Source: Ostrinia nubilalis
Taxonomy: Eukaryota > Arthropoda > Insecta > Lepidoptera > Crambidae
Assembly: GCF_963855985.1 (NCBI RefSeq)
Contig: NC_087092.1
Location: 12,400,001-12,464,000, forward strand
Length of the DNA stretch: 64,000 nt
Direction of reading: 5' to 3'
Of the stretch, positions 48,768 to 58,149 are shown piece after piece (position 1 is the first letter of the stretch; every line of letters begins with the position of its first letter). The notes below the pieces were generated by a model, which was not told the DNA's origin, made no database searches, and saw only the letters and a list, made by a program, of their open reading frames with translations. The position numbers and the translations under genes are program-made.

Positions 48768-48779
48768 CGTCATTACCAT
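48768..48779 (+). repeat. Isolated CGTCATTACCAT motif
   Basis: This is a single copy of the 12-mer that is clustered at 49.3 and 53.85 kb. It lies 40 bp after CGCGGATTT..AAATCCGCG (48569-48602), a small inverted repeat. Confidence 0.7.
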
Positions 48780-49049
48780 CACAGTAAAAATACTGACCTT
48801 TGCCGTTGTCTTTTAATTTTTTTTACTTTACCTATACACAGACCAGATTTTGATTATAAATTTAAAATGTACATATTTACCGTGACAAAATAACAAAATT
48901 ATATTAAAATCGTATTAGCCAATAAAATGCAATCATGAATTGAAATATTGTCACGAGAAATCGTCATCGCCATCGCGGCAACATCAAAGGTTGTTTGATG
49001 TGGCCGCGACGCGACTTATCCCCGCTTGCGTCCGCGCGTCCCGTTCTTC

Positions 49050-49177
49050 AGTTCGTTGCGCACAACAGAACAGAGTGCACGTAATATTTACGCAGCTCCG
49101 AGACTTTTTAAACCCCGTAAACGAGAGACACTCGCAGTTTGTCATCGGCTCGCGTCATTCCCATTTTGTGCGATTCG
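49050..49177 (+). promoter_or_regulatory. CpG-rich promoter and 5' noncoding exon
   Basis: A CpG-rich block (about 48960-49175) carries the insect initiator TCAGTTCG, with its A at 49050 and no TATA box. It runs to a consensus donor, GATTCG|GTAAGT, at 49177/49178. The putative exon contains no ATG. The next good acceptors on the strand are TTGGTTGCAG (50133) and TTATTTTTAG (50796), each just upstream of a reading frame. It is thus a natural first exon for one or both genes below. Confidence 0.5.
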
Positions 49178-49307
49178 GTAAGTTTTATAATATCGATATT
49201 TTTCTAATAATTAACACTTTGGAGCATGTGATTACAATAAAAAAATGGCGATATTGAGGTCTCCCAATAGTGGCGACAATTATTTTTATATAATTTTAAA
49301 ATCGTTT

Positions 49308-49380
49308 TCGTCATTACCATTAACATCATTACCATCTCATTTGGGCTTATGGTGATGACACTTTGTATATGGTAATGACG
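49308..49380. repeat. Left array of GTCATTACCAT motifs
   Basis: TCGTCATTACCAT (49308), ATCATTACCAT (49325), then inverted ATGGTGATGAC (about 49349) and ATGGTAATGACG (49369). The first two copies, spaced by TAAC, match the right array at 53.83 kb in the same orientation. Confidence 0.8.
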
Positions 49381-49411
49381 ACTATGAAAGGTTTCCTAAA
49401 ATTTCTTATGG

Positions 49412-49498
49412 GCATGGAGCTGTCACTGTCAAGTGTTAAAATAGGGTGAGGGGGAGGTAAGAGGGTTGCGCGCGGGTGATTTTTTGACAGCTCCATGC
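49412..49498. repeat. Short hairpin element
   Basis: GCATGGAGCTGTCA (49412-49425) is repeated as its complement at 49485-49498. The loop is G-rich (GGGTGAGGGGGAGG). Confidence 0.75.
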
Positions 49499-49660
49499 GC
49501 CAAGTTCATTAAAATAATCGTGTTGTACCTCTTTGGAGGTAAGTGCGTAGGGATGATGATACTAGGGTAGAACCTAAGGGCACCTTCATTTAGCGCGCTT
49601 TACAAAATAAATAAAAGATCGTAACTGGCACTTTAATATTTTAAATGCAAAAGTATGGGC

Positions 49661-49790
49661 TTGTCCACATCACGACGGCACGACGTCGGCGCCGTTCACC
49701 GGCACCGGCACGACATCGGCGCGGTGCCGGCCGACGTCGGTGCCGGTGCCGGTGAACGGCGCCGACGTCGTGCCGTCGTGATGTGGACAA
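49661..49790. mobile_element. GC-rich foldback MITE, copy 1
   Basis: It begins TTGTCCACATCACGACGGCA and ends in the exact complement. The arms continue for at least 40 bp through CGACGTCGGCGCCGTTCACC, so nearly the whole 130 bp folds back. A related copy lies at 53277. Confidence 0.85.
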
Positions 49791-49794
49791 GCAC

Positions 49795-49955
49795 TATATC
49801 TGTTACATTCCACGCTTCAACCGTTGAACCGATTTGAATGAAATTTGATATGGAACTATAGAGGTGATTTCAGACCTGAGAAAGGACATAGGCTACTGTA
49901 CTACGGGAAAATCGGATGAAACTGCAGGGGAAAAAGCTAGTTCGTTCATAAACGT
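49795..49955 (-). repeat. Lepidopteran interspersed repeat (reverse strand)
   Basis: CAACCGTTGAACCGATTTGA, then ATGAAATTTGATATGG, and GGGGAAAAAGCTAGTTCG are reverse-strand-type pieces of the same broad repeat class as at 36.5 and 63.7 kb. Confidence 0.45.
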
Positions 49956-50148
49956 AACCCACAACTATGTTTTATTTTCAATAAAAGCTTATTTAGCTAT
50001 TTATTAAAATCCGTACATTCAATTCCCTTCTTAAATCCTGTACATCTCACACGTATAATTATATACTTTTTATTATAAACAATAGTTATCGTATTGTTGA
50101 GTTCACAACTTACGTTAGCGTATTTGGTTGCAGATCATATTAAACAAG

Positions 50149-50457
50149 ATGAAGCTGCAGTATTATATATTAAAAATAGAGACAAATCGTCATTATGTGG
50201 ATCCCAAATATTTTTTGAGTATCATAGAAAATTTCTGTCCAGTTTTTGCGACTTATGATGGCGGAATCTGCCTTGCTTTATGCGAAGACTTTGATATGAA
50301 GTTATATAAAGACTTTGATGTCAATAATTTAACTGAGTTTTTCGCATACATTATTAAGTTATCTGATCGTGAGCAAATAATGGACTTATATGAAATCGTG
50401 AGAAGCCACGGTCAAGTAATAATAAACAATTCGAAGAAATGGAATGTGGTTCCATGA
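50149..50457 (+). CDS. Small unknown protein upstream of the transposase-like gene
   Basis: An ATG at 50149, sixteen bases after a splice acceptor (TTGGTTGCAG, 50133), opens a 102-residue frame. I do not recognise the protein. It is a compact mix of aromatic and acidic residues with no signal peptide or membrane segment, and has the paired sequences ICLALCEDFD and LTEFFAYIIKL. Codon content and the lack of low complexity make it look translated. It lies 353 bp upstream of the 733-residue frame on the same strand and could share the 49.05-kb first exon. An upstream in-frame ATG is absent; the CTG/TTG-type extension to 50128 lies in the intron. It may be a partner encoded by the same mobile unit, or an alternative product. 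Confidence 0.5.
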   Translation: MKLQYYILKIETNRHYVDPKYFLSIIENFCPVFATYDGGICLALCEDFDMKLYKDFDVNNLTEFFAYIIKLSDREQIMDLYEIVRSHGQVIINNSKKWNVVP

Positions 50458-50810
50458 ACAGAAAACTGCAAATTCTGCAATTTTTTTAATATTTTTATAA
50501 TTAAAGTATTATTATCAAAGTTACTAAGTAAAGACCAAGATCAACGAAAATCTATTGTTGAGATATTGAATATAAATAATATATTATAATAAGGATAATT
50601 TTATGGAACAAGAGTTGATTTTAAGCAATGACTATGGTGTAAACTAACATAATATTAAGGAGACTAGTTATGAAGGTGTACCCCACAAAGCAGTATGTGG
50701 TGTACCCAATAAGTTAGTTATATTTTAGTTTAAACTGAAATGACTGTCTAGTTACCAAATAGTAATTATTTATGTAACCAATATTGTTATTTTTAGGGAT
50801 TACTGCAGTC

Positions 50811-53012
50811 ATGCCCAGGAAACAGAAACCCAAAATCAAACGGGCAGAAAAACAAAGAGTGTACAGAAAAATTAAATATGCAGATATTAAACAAGATCCA
50901 GTTTTATATGACTTAGAGAGAGAAAAGGAAAGAAAAAGATATCAGGAAAGGAAAAAAAAGAAACAAATCAAAAGTATCGACGAAGAATCTCCCCGTGATC
51001 AACGAGAAAGACGTAAAAAATGGCGAAGAGCTTCTCGAAAATATAGACAGACAAAAAAAGAAGACAAAATGCGCCCTATTCCTGTACCTGAATTGATTTT
51101 GGTAGACCAAGCAACAACAAGTAAAGAGCACCAGGCTGAAATTCATGTTACAAGTGACAGTCAACAACCAGTTAACAATCCATTGGGACCTTCGGAGTCA
51201 ACAGTGAATATACGAAGAATAAAGCACATTGAAAGGAAAAAAAGAATGCACCTGATGCGAATAATACAAAATCTTCAAAAAGAAAACAAAATGTTACGCA
51301 AAAAATTACAAAAACAGGACAAAGAAAAAAATCACCCAAAAAATGTTAACATGATATTATCTAAAAAAAATTCTCATAAAAAAGCTCAAGAGAAAAAAAA
51401 AGAAGACTCAAAACTGATGAAATTGATAAAAAAAGTACGAGAATTTTATCAGGATGATCTGAATAGCACACTTGCTGCAGGGAAGAAACAATATGTTACG
51501 AAGTTAAAAGTACAAAAACAAAAACGGTACATGACATGCACTCAAAAAGCGTTACACAAAAAATTCATGGCCAAATATAACGTGACAGTCAGTTACAGTT
51601 TCTTTTGTAAGCATAAACCATTTTGGGTTTTGAAACCAAGAGACTCTCAACGCGAAACATGCTTATGCATGATTCATGAAAATTTTAATCTGAAGGTTCA
51701 AGCTCTCAAGACACATTCTATATTGGACGAAACAGGTTCTGAAGATTTGATAACTAGCCTATGTTGCTCAAAATATGACGAACAATGCTTAAAAAGGGAG
51801 TGTGAGTCATGTAAAAGTAAATCATTACAAGTGAAAGAGTTTTCCAATGATCAGGAAATTACTTATTATAAATGGACACGTACAAGAGAAAGTATAAAGA
51901 CAAAGCAAGGTCAGAAAATTGTTACTACGACTAAAAAAGAATCGGTATTAGCTAAACCAACAGAAGTGATCAATGATTTACATGAAAGTATACCAAAATT
52001 CTTAGAGCATTGCTATGCTATTCATAACCAATATTGCAACATGAAACTCCTAAAAGATTCATTACCCGTTAACTGTGCAGTTATCCACGCAGACTTTTCC
52101 GAAAATTACGGTCTGAAATTTAAAAATGAAGTGCAATCAATGCACTATGGTGGAAATCGCAAGGAAGTATGCCTTCACACAGCCGTAATATACAATTTTG
52201 ATTTCCATGTTAGTGCAACCAAACCAACATCAATTTGTACTGCGAGTTCTTGTCTGAGACACGATAGTCCAGCTATATGGGCACACATCATACCACTGAT
52301 CGAAAGAGCTCTCATAGATAATCCTTTCATAGACACTTTACATTTTCAGACAGACTCTCCAGTCACACAGTACCGTAATAAATACATTTTTTACATGATT
52401 TCCCAACTTCACCACGAATTTCCACAAGTAACCACAATTACTTGGAATTACTCTGAGGCCGGACATGGCAAAGGAGCCCCGGACGGTGTAGGAGCTACAA
52501 TAAAAAGGACTGTGGATTCCTGTGTTAATCACGGTGAAGATGTGGGTACATATGACAAGTTCTTGCGTTTGGTTAAAGAAAATGTAAAAAACGTCGTCAT
52601 GTTTGATGTGCCTGAGGAAAATATAGCCAAGAGAGAAAGTGCAATGCCAAAGAATTTACCGACATTTAGAGGCACCTTCGATGTACACCAAGTGTTATGG
52701 AGAAAAGATGTTGTGAACCTAACATTTCGCAAATTGAGTTGTTTTGAATGTGACTGTGGAGTCATATGTACTCACGGAAAACATCTAGGTTTTCTAAAAA
52801 TGTCACAATATCATGAAGCTTCCTCCGTTGATGACAACCAAGTGGTTCCCCTGAGTGTCACCAAAAGACAAAGTTCCTTACTGACTGATATCACCAATAG
52901 GTTTGAAGATTCTGACATCAATATGATTTCTATCACTGCTAATCCTTCAAAGATAAGAATCCTCTCCAACAAACGCTTAGTCGTTTCGAAGACTGAAAAC
53001 AACAATATTTAA
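50811..53012 (+). CDS. Candidate DDE transposase, family unassigned
   Basis: This uninterrupted 733-residue frame starts at an ATG fifteen bases after a splice acceptor (TTATTTTTAG, 50796). Residues 1-90 are strongly basic, and about 134-170 predict a coiled coil (LQKENKMLRKKLQK). A Cys/His cluster follows: C284-x-C286-x2-H289, C318-C319, C326, C331-x2-C334. Next are three acidic positions in conserved-looking settings: D428 (HADFSENY), D515 (QTDSPVTQYRNK) and E549 (SEAGHGKGAPDG). Spacing is 86 then 33 residues, as in RNase H-fold DDE transposases. A second Cys/His group is at C644-C653-H655. I have the impression that proteins with a GHGKGAPDGVG box are widespread and multi-copy in animals, but I cannot name the superfamily. 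A domesticated host gene is the alternative. The 5' part is A-rich on this strand, with lysine runs. Confidence 0.65.
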   Translation: MPRKQKPKIKRAEKQRVYRKIKYADIKQDPVLYDLEREKERKRYQERKKKKQIKSIDEESPRDQRERRKKWRRASRKYRQTKKEDKMRPIPVPELILVDQATTSKEHQAEIHVTSDSQQPVNNPLGPSESTVNIRRIKHIERKKRMHLMRIIQNLQKENKMLRKKLQKQDKEKNHPKNVNMILSKKNSHKKAQEKKKEDSKLMKLIKKVREFYQDDLNSTLAAGKKQYVTKLKVQKQKRYMTCTQKALHKKFMAKYNVTVSYSFFCKHKPFWVLKPRDSQRETCLCMIHENFNLKVQALKTHSILDETGSEDLITSLCCSKYDEQCLKRECESCKSKSLQVKEFSNDQEITYYKWTRTRESIKTKQGQKIVTTTKKESVLAKPTEVINDLHESIPKFLEHCYAIHNQYCNMKLLKDSLPVNCAVIHADFSENYGLKFKNEVQSMHYGGNRKEVCLHTAVIYNFDFHVSATKPTSICTASSCLRHDSPAIWAHIIPLIERALIDNPFIDTLHFQTDSPVTQYRNKYIFYMISQLHHEFPQVTTITWNYSEAGHGKGAPDGVGATIKRTVDSCVNHGEDVGTYDKFLRLVKENVKNVVMFDVPEENIAKRESAMPKNLPTFRGTFDVHQVLWRKDVVNLTFRKLSCFECDCGVICTHGKHLGFLKMSQYHEASSVDDNQVVPLSVTKRQSSLLTDITNRFEDSDINMISITANPSKIRILSNKRLVVSKTENNNI

Positions 53013-53276
53013 GTTTTAAATTGTAAAGTTCTCTAGATTATTAACTCTTGTTTATCGAAAGACTGTTTTCTTATTATAGAAATCAAAACTGTGATTTAAA
53101 GCCATAGCGTTTAATATTAAGATAAAAAAGTAAATTCGAGCTTATTGTCAAAATAATAAGTTGTTATTAGTTAAAAAAATATTTTTAAAATTTTCTTGTA
53201 TGTTAATTTTTATCAATGGATGTCCATTTATTTTGACACACTGTACCTACATGTAAGTTTAGATATAGTAAAGTCC
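53013..53276 (+). other. 3' flank of the transposase-like gene, first copy of a duplicated tract
   Basis: About 53041-53109 (TTTATCGAAAGACTGTTTTC and CTGTGATTTAAAGCCATA) recurs at 53401-53472 beyond the foldback element, with the following AT-rich tract also similar. The 3' region was thus tandemly duplicated, with the MITE at the junction. Confidence 0.6.
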
Positions 53277-53393
53277 TTGTCCACATCACGACGGCACGAC
53301 GTCGGCGCCGTTCACCAGCGTCGGCACCGTCGTCGTTCACGGTCACGTACCAGCTTGAACGGTGCCGACGTCGTGCCGTCGTGATGTGGACAA
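53277..53393. mobile_element. GC-rich foldback MITE, copy 2
   Basis: It starts TTGTCCACATCACGACGGCA and ends in the exact complement, like copy 1, but the 117-bp centre differs. TCC on both sides suggests a 3-bp target duplication. Confidence 0.85.
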
Positions 53394-53830
53394 TCCATTA
53401 CTCTCTTGCTTATCGAATGACTTGTTTTCTATTTTAGTTATAAAAATCAAGACTGTGATTTAAAGCCATACCAATCAATATATTATAAAAAACAAATTTA
53501 AGATTTGTTTTCAAATGAGAAGATTTTTTATTACTTTACGAGAAGACGTTTTTTTTTTAAATTTATTGTATGTTGACTATTGTGTAAGTCTAAGTAAGAG
53601 CACCTAGGCATATTTTGCAATCAAAATCCTCATTGGTTTAAATATATTTTCTTCTGATTCTGAATAATAAATATTAGGAACGTAAAAAAATTTTCGTATT
53701 GTTCCAAATTCAATAAAAACATTAAAATATTGAATACATTTATTTTCATTTCCAACCCATTCTTTAATAGGTACGTGCTTAGCTAGGAAAATAACATAGA
53801 AAAAGTTGGTGTTTAGCTAAACAATTATAT
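53394..53830 (+). other. Second copy of the duplicated 3' tract
   Basis: This tract is related to 53041-53276. AATAAA words at about 53666 and 53711 could serve as polyadenylation signals for the upstream gene. Nothing else is seen. Confidence 0.45.
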
Positions 53831-53904
53831 TTCGTCATCACCATTAACATAAGATCATTACCATTTTAATAAAATCATTACCATTAGGAAAACGTCATTA
53901 CCAT
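53831..53904 (+). repeat. Right array of GTCATTACCAT motifs
   Basis: Four direct copies: TTCGTCATCACCATTAACAT (53831), ATCATTACCAT (53854 and 53874) and CGTCATTACCAT (53893). Orientation and spacing of the first two match the left array. Confidence 0.85.
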
Positions 53905-54904
53905 TTTGTGAAAAAATATTTGGACGCTTGTTACTTCTAAAATCACGATTGAATCTAAGGGCCTCACACTGATCTAAAAAGCTTATTGCTTAACCTTTCA
54001 GTTTAAGCTAGTTTGCACGCATCCCTGTTAAGTTTTTCAAAAAACGTAAAATAAATCCCGCGGAATAAAATCGGCGGATCTACCCTAAATCTTTTGGCCA
54101 ATAGAAAACGTCATAATAGTTATTATATGAACTGGGATTGGTCAATGACTTTTGAAATTAAAATCCGATGGCCTGAAAAAATCGGTTTTCCAACAAACGT
54201 CAGTTACGCGCAAGGAGGTTTAGCTATTTATCCATCGAAGTTAATAAGGGAGAAGACATAAGACTAATTTTATTATTTGCCTGCCGCGACCCGGTTTTTA
54301 CGAGCAATGACGATGACGAACGATGAACCAGTAACGAGGAGCACACTTAGCAATGCTTCCAGGTTGCGCCTCGGTATCAATTAAGTAACATTTTTCGTTA
54401 AGTTTACTTTATGGCCAACTAAAGGACTTTTGCCGTCTCCATGGACAAACTCGAAGTATGATAACTACAGTCATTGTCAAAATTTTGCACTGCCATTGCC
54501 GCTGGATACCATATATCGCTACTATATTCATAGATAATAGACTTTCAGTTAATCGTCAAAATTGACATTGTTTTGTAAATAACAACAAATGGTATGAATT
54601 TTTAAATGTGATATTTTTATAAAGGTAAGTCCCCAAAACAACATTTGATAGCCTATTTTCTTTCGTTGGCATCTAAGTTCCTGTTTTCTACATATATGTT
54701 ACTACTACCTATTTGATAAGTAACTAAAAACTTTGTCATTTTTTCCGTGTGAACAAAAGCCCTACAATAAATCACCTATTTTTACCTAGTAGGTATACCC
54801 TACATATTTATGCTAGACGTGTTGCAAAGACAATAATAATTATTATTAGCATAGCATGCCATAGGTACTACTCGTACCTATGTACACGTGTGGAATGGCT
54901 CACA
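53905..54904. other. Unassigned DNA
   Basis: No exon is recognised. A CCCGCGGAATAAAATCGGCGG block lies near 54056-54077. Confidence 0.45.
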
Positions 54905-55290
54905 TACTACCCGTTCGCGCTAAGTTTGCCGCCCTTCTGACCGACCGCACCAACAAACCACAGTACCAGTAGTGTCGTGGGGAATATTTTTTCCCTTCTA
55001 CACTACCAAGCCAGTAGTGTCCTGGGTAATGGGTTATTTATAAGGACCATACATCTTCATTCCCATCGACACTACTCCATAACTAAACGCGCGTCCCCTC
55101 CCCCAACCGCGATTCAAGGCAATCGGTTAGTGATTAAACGCAATTAATGTGTCTTATTTTATGCAAATACACAATTCTTATCAATATTAATAAATAAAAA
55201 ACATTCTAAATATAGTTTGTTATAGTTATAGACGTTTCCCTTCGAGTGACGTCATATCGCCAGCGGCAAACTTAAAGCGAACGGATAGTA
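54905..55290. mobile_element. Inverted-repeat element
   Basis: TACTACCCGTTCGCGCTAAG, then TTTGCCGC, at the left matches, in complement, TACTATCCGTTCGCTTTAAG, then TTTGCCGC, at the right. AGTAGTGTC words recur inside. No target duplication is clear. Confidence 0.55.
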
Positions 55291-55759
55291 ATTAAGCTGT
55301 AAATACCTATACCCTTGAGCCATGTGCGTGTGGACTGAGTTACTTAGGGCTGTTATGGATATTATGTAGTTTCGGTTATGGATACGGTTACGGATATAGG
55401 AATAATATTATACCGGTTTCGGTTACGGATATTTTTTTCGGTTCATTCATGGCCGCACACTTTACATCGAATAAATAATATAAAGGACAATGACCAAAAA
55501 TGTATGGAGTGTGGTCCAAATGTCCACCACTAACGAGACCTATGTAGTAAAATAGCCTATTAAATACTGATTCATTATAACCAAACCGCAATCAAAAATA
55601 TGCTGTCAGTAAAAAGTTATTACTGAATGAAAAGTCCGCTTTTCACCTTTTCATCCGAAAAATGTTCTTGATATCATTCTATCCATTGCACATTTTGGAC
55701 TAATCTACGCATGTTATGTCAAGTCGCATGTGGCGCGGGGTTATAGATGAATTTTATTA

Positions 55760-56488
55760 TAGCCTGACCAGGAACATAAAAACCCTGGCATAGAGGCGCG
55801 TCAATTGCATTTGATAGTGCAACACTGAGTACAGTCGTACCTGTGTTAAATTAATAGGCTAACTTTATGTATCAGGATTCAGGATTACGGGCTAATTTGA
55901 CATTTTCATAATTTAACGAAAAAAGTATAGGTAACCTGGTTTAAATAAATTAAATGAAACCATCAATTGAGCTAGTAGGATTTATTTTATTAGGTATTCA
56001 TCAATAATCAAATTCAGAACTTGAATATTCAACTGCAATGTCTGCTCATGAACGCTTCAAACTCGGTACTTCTTTCCCAATTCCATAAAATTCAACACAT
56101 ACAAAGTGACAAAAACTTTAAAATAGGTAGTTGAAACAAACCACAGCTAATTTTCATAGTGGACTGTACTATACGATAAACACGTCAGTCAATTTGACAA
56201 CCTTTGTCGGAAACATTATTCAATGAAAATATTGTCCGAACTCTTAGTATTTCTCTTCGACAAATACTTTAACACATTGTGAACCACTTTTCTTTCACGA
56301 CTATAAAAATATTTTAGCAATTTAATTCATAAAATCAATTGCACACATTTAAAATATAGTTTGTTTACACTTTGACAGCTACAAGGTGACATGTCGATGA
56401 AGTTTTCAGTTACTGTTGCCATTAAAAGAAATTAGTACCATTAGTTTTCCGCAACATGGCGAGGGTTTTTATGTTCCTGGTCGGGCTA
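55760..56488. mobile_element. TA-flanked nonautonomous element, copy 1
   Basis: Its 729 bp start TAGCCTGACCAGGAACATAA, then AAACCCT, and end in the near-complement. TA lies on both sides, consistent with a Tc1/mariner-like mover. It has no transposase frame. Confidence 0.8.
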
Positions 56489-56702
56489 TAAATATTATAC
56501 CTGCTGTGCCTACGACTTTGTACGCGTGAAAATAGTTTGAATAATATTTCCCATTTTTGCAACATTTGTCTTTACTGCTCCACGCCTACCTATTGGTTGT
56601 AGGGTGATGTTATTTATCCTAAAACCATCCTTGATGGGCTATCCATAACAAAAATAATTTTTCAAATCAAACCAGTAGTTCCTGAGATTAGCACGGAAAC
56701 TA
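56489..56702 (+). repeat. Interspersed-repeat fragment between the two copies
   Basis: GCCTACGACTTTGTACGCGTG, then GGGCTATCCATAACAAAAAT and AGTAGTTCCTGAGATTAGC, are pieces of the common lepidopteran repeat also found, inverted, at 60.65-60.79 kb. Confidence 0.6.
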
Positions 56703-57441
56703 TAGCCTGACCAGGAACATAAAAACCCTGGCATAGAGGCGCGTCAATTGCATTTGATAGTGCAACACTGAGTACAGTCGTACCTGTGTTAAATTAATAG
56801 GCTAACTTTATGTATCAGGATTTAGGATTACGGGCTATTTTGATATTTTCATAAATTAACGAAAAAATATTATTATAGGTAACCTGGTTTAAATAAATTA
56901 AATTAAACCATCAATCGAGTTAGTATGATTTATTTTATTATTCATCAATAATCAAATTCAGAACTTGAATATTCAACTGCAATGTCTGCTCATGAACGCT
57001 TCAAACTCGGTACTTCTTTCCCAATTCCATAAAATTCAACAGAAAGTGACAAAAAAAAATAAAATAGGTAGTTGAAACAAACCACAGCTAATTTTCATAG
57101 TGGACTGTACTATACGATACACATGTCAGTCAATTTGACAACCTTTGTCGGAAACATTATTCAATGAAAATATTGTCCGAACCCTTAGTATTTCTCTTCG
57201 ACAAATACTTTAACACGTTGTGAACCACTTTTCTTTCACGACTATAAAAAGATTTTAGCTATTTAATTCACAAAATTAATTGCGCACATTTAAAATAAAG
57301 TTTGTTTACACTTTGACAGCAATAGACTGACATGCAAGGTGACATGTCAATGAAGTTTTCAGTTACTGTTGCCATTAAAAGAAATTAGTACCATTAGTTT
57401 TCCGCAACATGGCGAGGGTTTTTATGTTCCTGGTCAGGCTA
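56703..57441. mobile_element. TA-flanked nonautonomous element, copy 2
   Basis: It is the same family and orientation as 55760-56488, with small indels, and its termini AGCCTGACCAGGAACATAAA and complement are intact. TA flanks it. Confidence 0.85.
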
Positions 57442-58149
57442 TACTATAATTTTTCAAACAATCATAACTTTTTACTGACAGCTTATTTTTTTTCGTCCCA
57501 TACTGAAAGTTAATCACTATTTAATAGACTATAAGCCAATATAGGTCTCATTAGTGGTGGACATTTGGACCACTTTTGGTCATTGTCCTTTATACTAGAT
57601 GGCATTATAAAGGTAAATCAGACTGTTTTGCCTTTACATATAATGCTATACAAAAACAATTAAAACTGCCTACATCCGAAACTTTTAAATCGGTTACGGT
57701 TTCGGATAACCGAAAGTTTCGGTTACGGATATCCCTGGACAGAGTGATCTTTTCAAAAAACTCATCCAACACAACCAAATTTTGAGAGGATTTAGGATAT
57801 AACTGTGAAAACTTCATAGTAAGGTATTCAATTTGTGAAACCTAAACATCGAAAGCTATAACTAATTTAATAAATCTACTGTCTGGGCAGCGCAGTTCTT
57901 TCACAATTATTCAAGTTTTATATATTCATTCATTCATTTAATTTAAAGCAAGAAGTTATGAAGAAACAAATTTTATGGCTTAACTGCTCTAACTTGCTCA
58001 AAACTAAACAAATGTACATTATAGAGCTGCTTCAATAAAACAAGGAGGTATGAATTTTTTAATATTTTTATTTTTTTTTGGCAGCCTTTACTAGGCAGAT
58101 TCAGTGGAGAACCTTCTGTTCTCTATTAAACAAAATCTTTTAATTAATA

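Larger units (their letters stand above)
55370..57800. repeat. Nested foldback element
   Basis: The outer arms contain TTTCGGTTACGGATAT (about 55427; and 57718, with a complement near 57700). A block with AAAGGACAATGACCAAAA, GGTCCAAATGTCCACCAC and GCTGTCAGTAAAAAGTTAT lies at 55482-55615, with its diverged complement at 57465-57597. Between the arms sit two copies of a 730-bp TA-flanked element and an interspersed-repeat fragment. Confidence 0.7.

Noticed and set aside
50913..51167. 84-codon minus-strand frame of Phe/Ser runs
   Set aside because: Antisense shadow of the lysine-rich N-terminus of the transposase-like gene.
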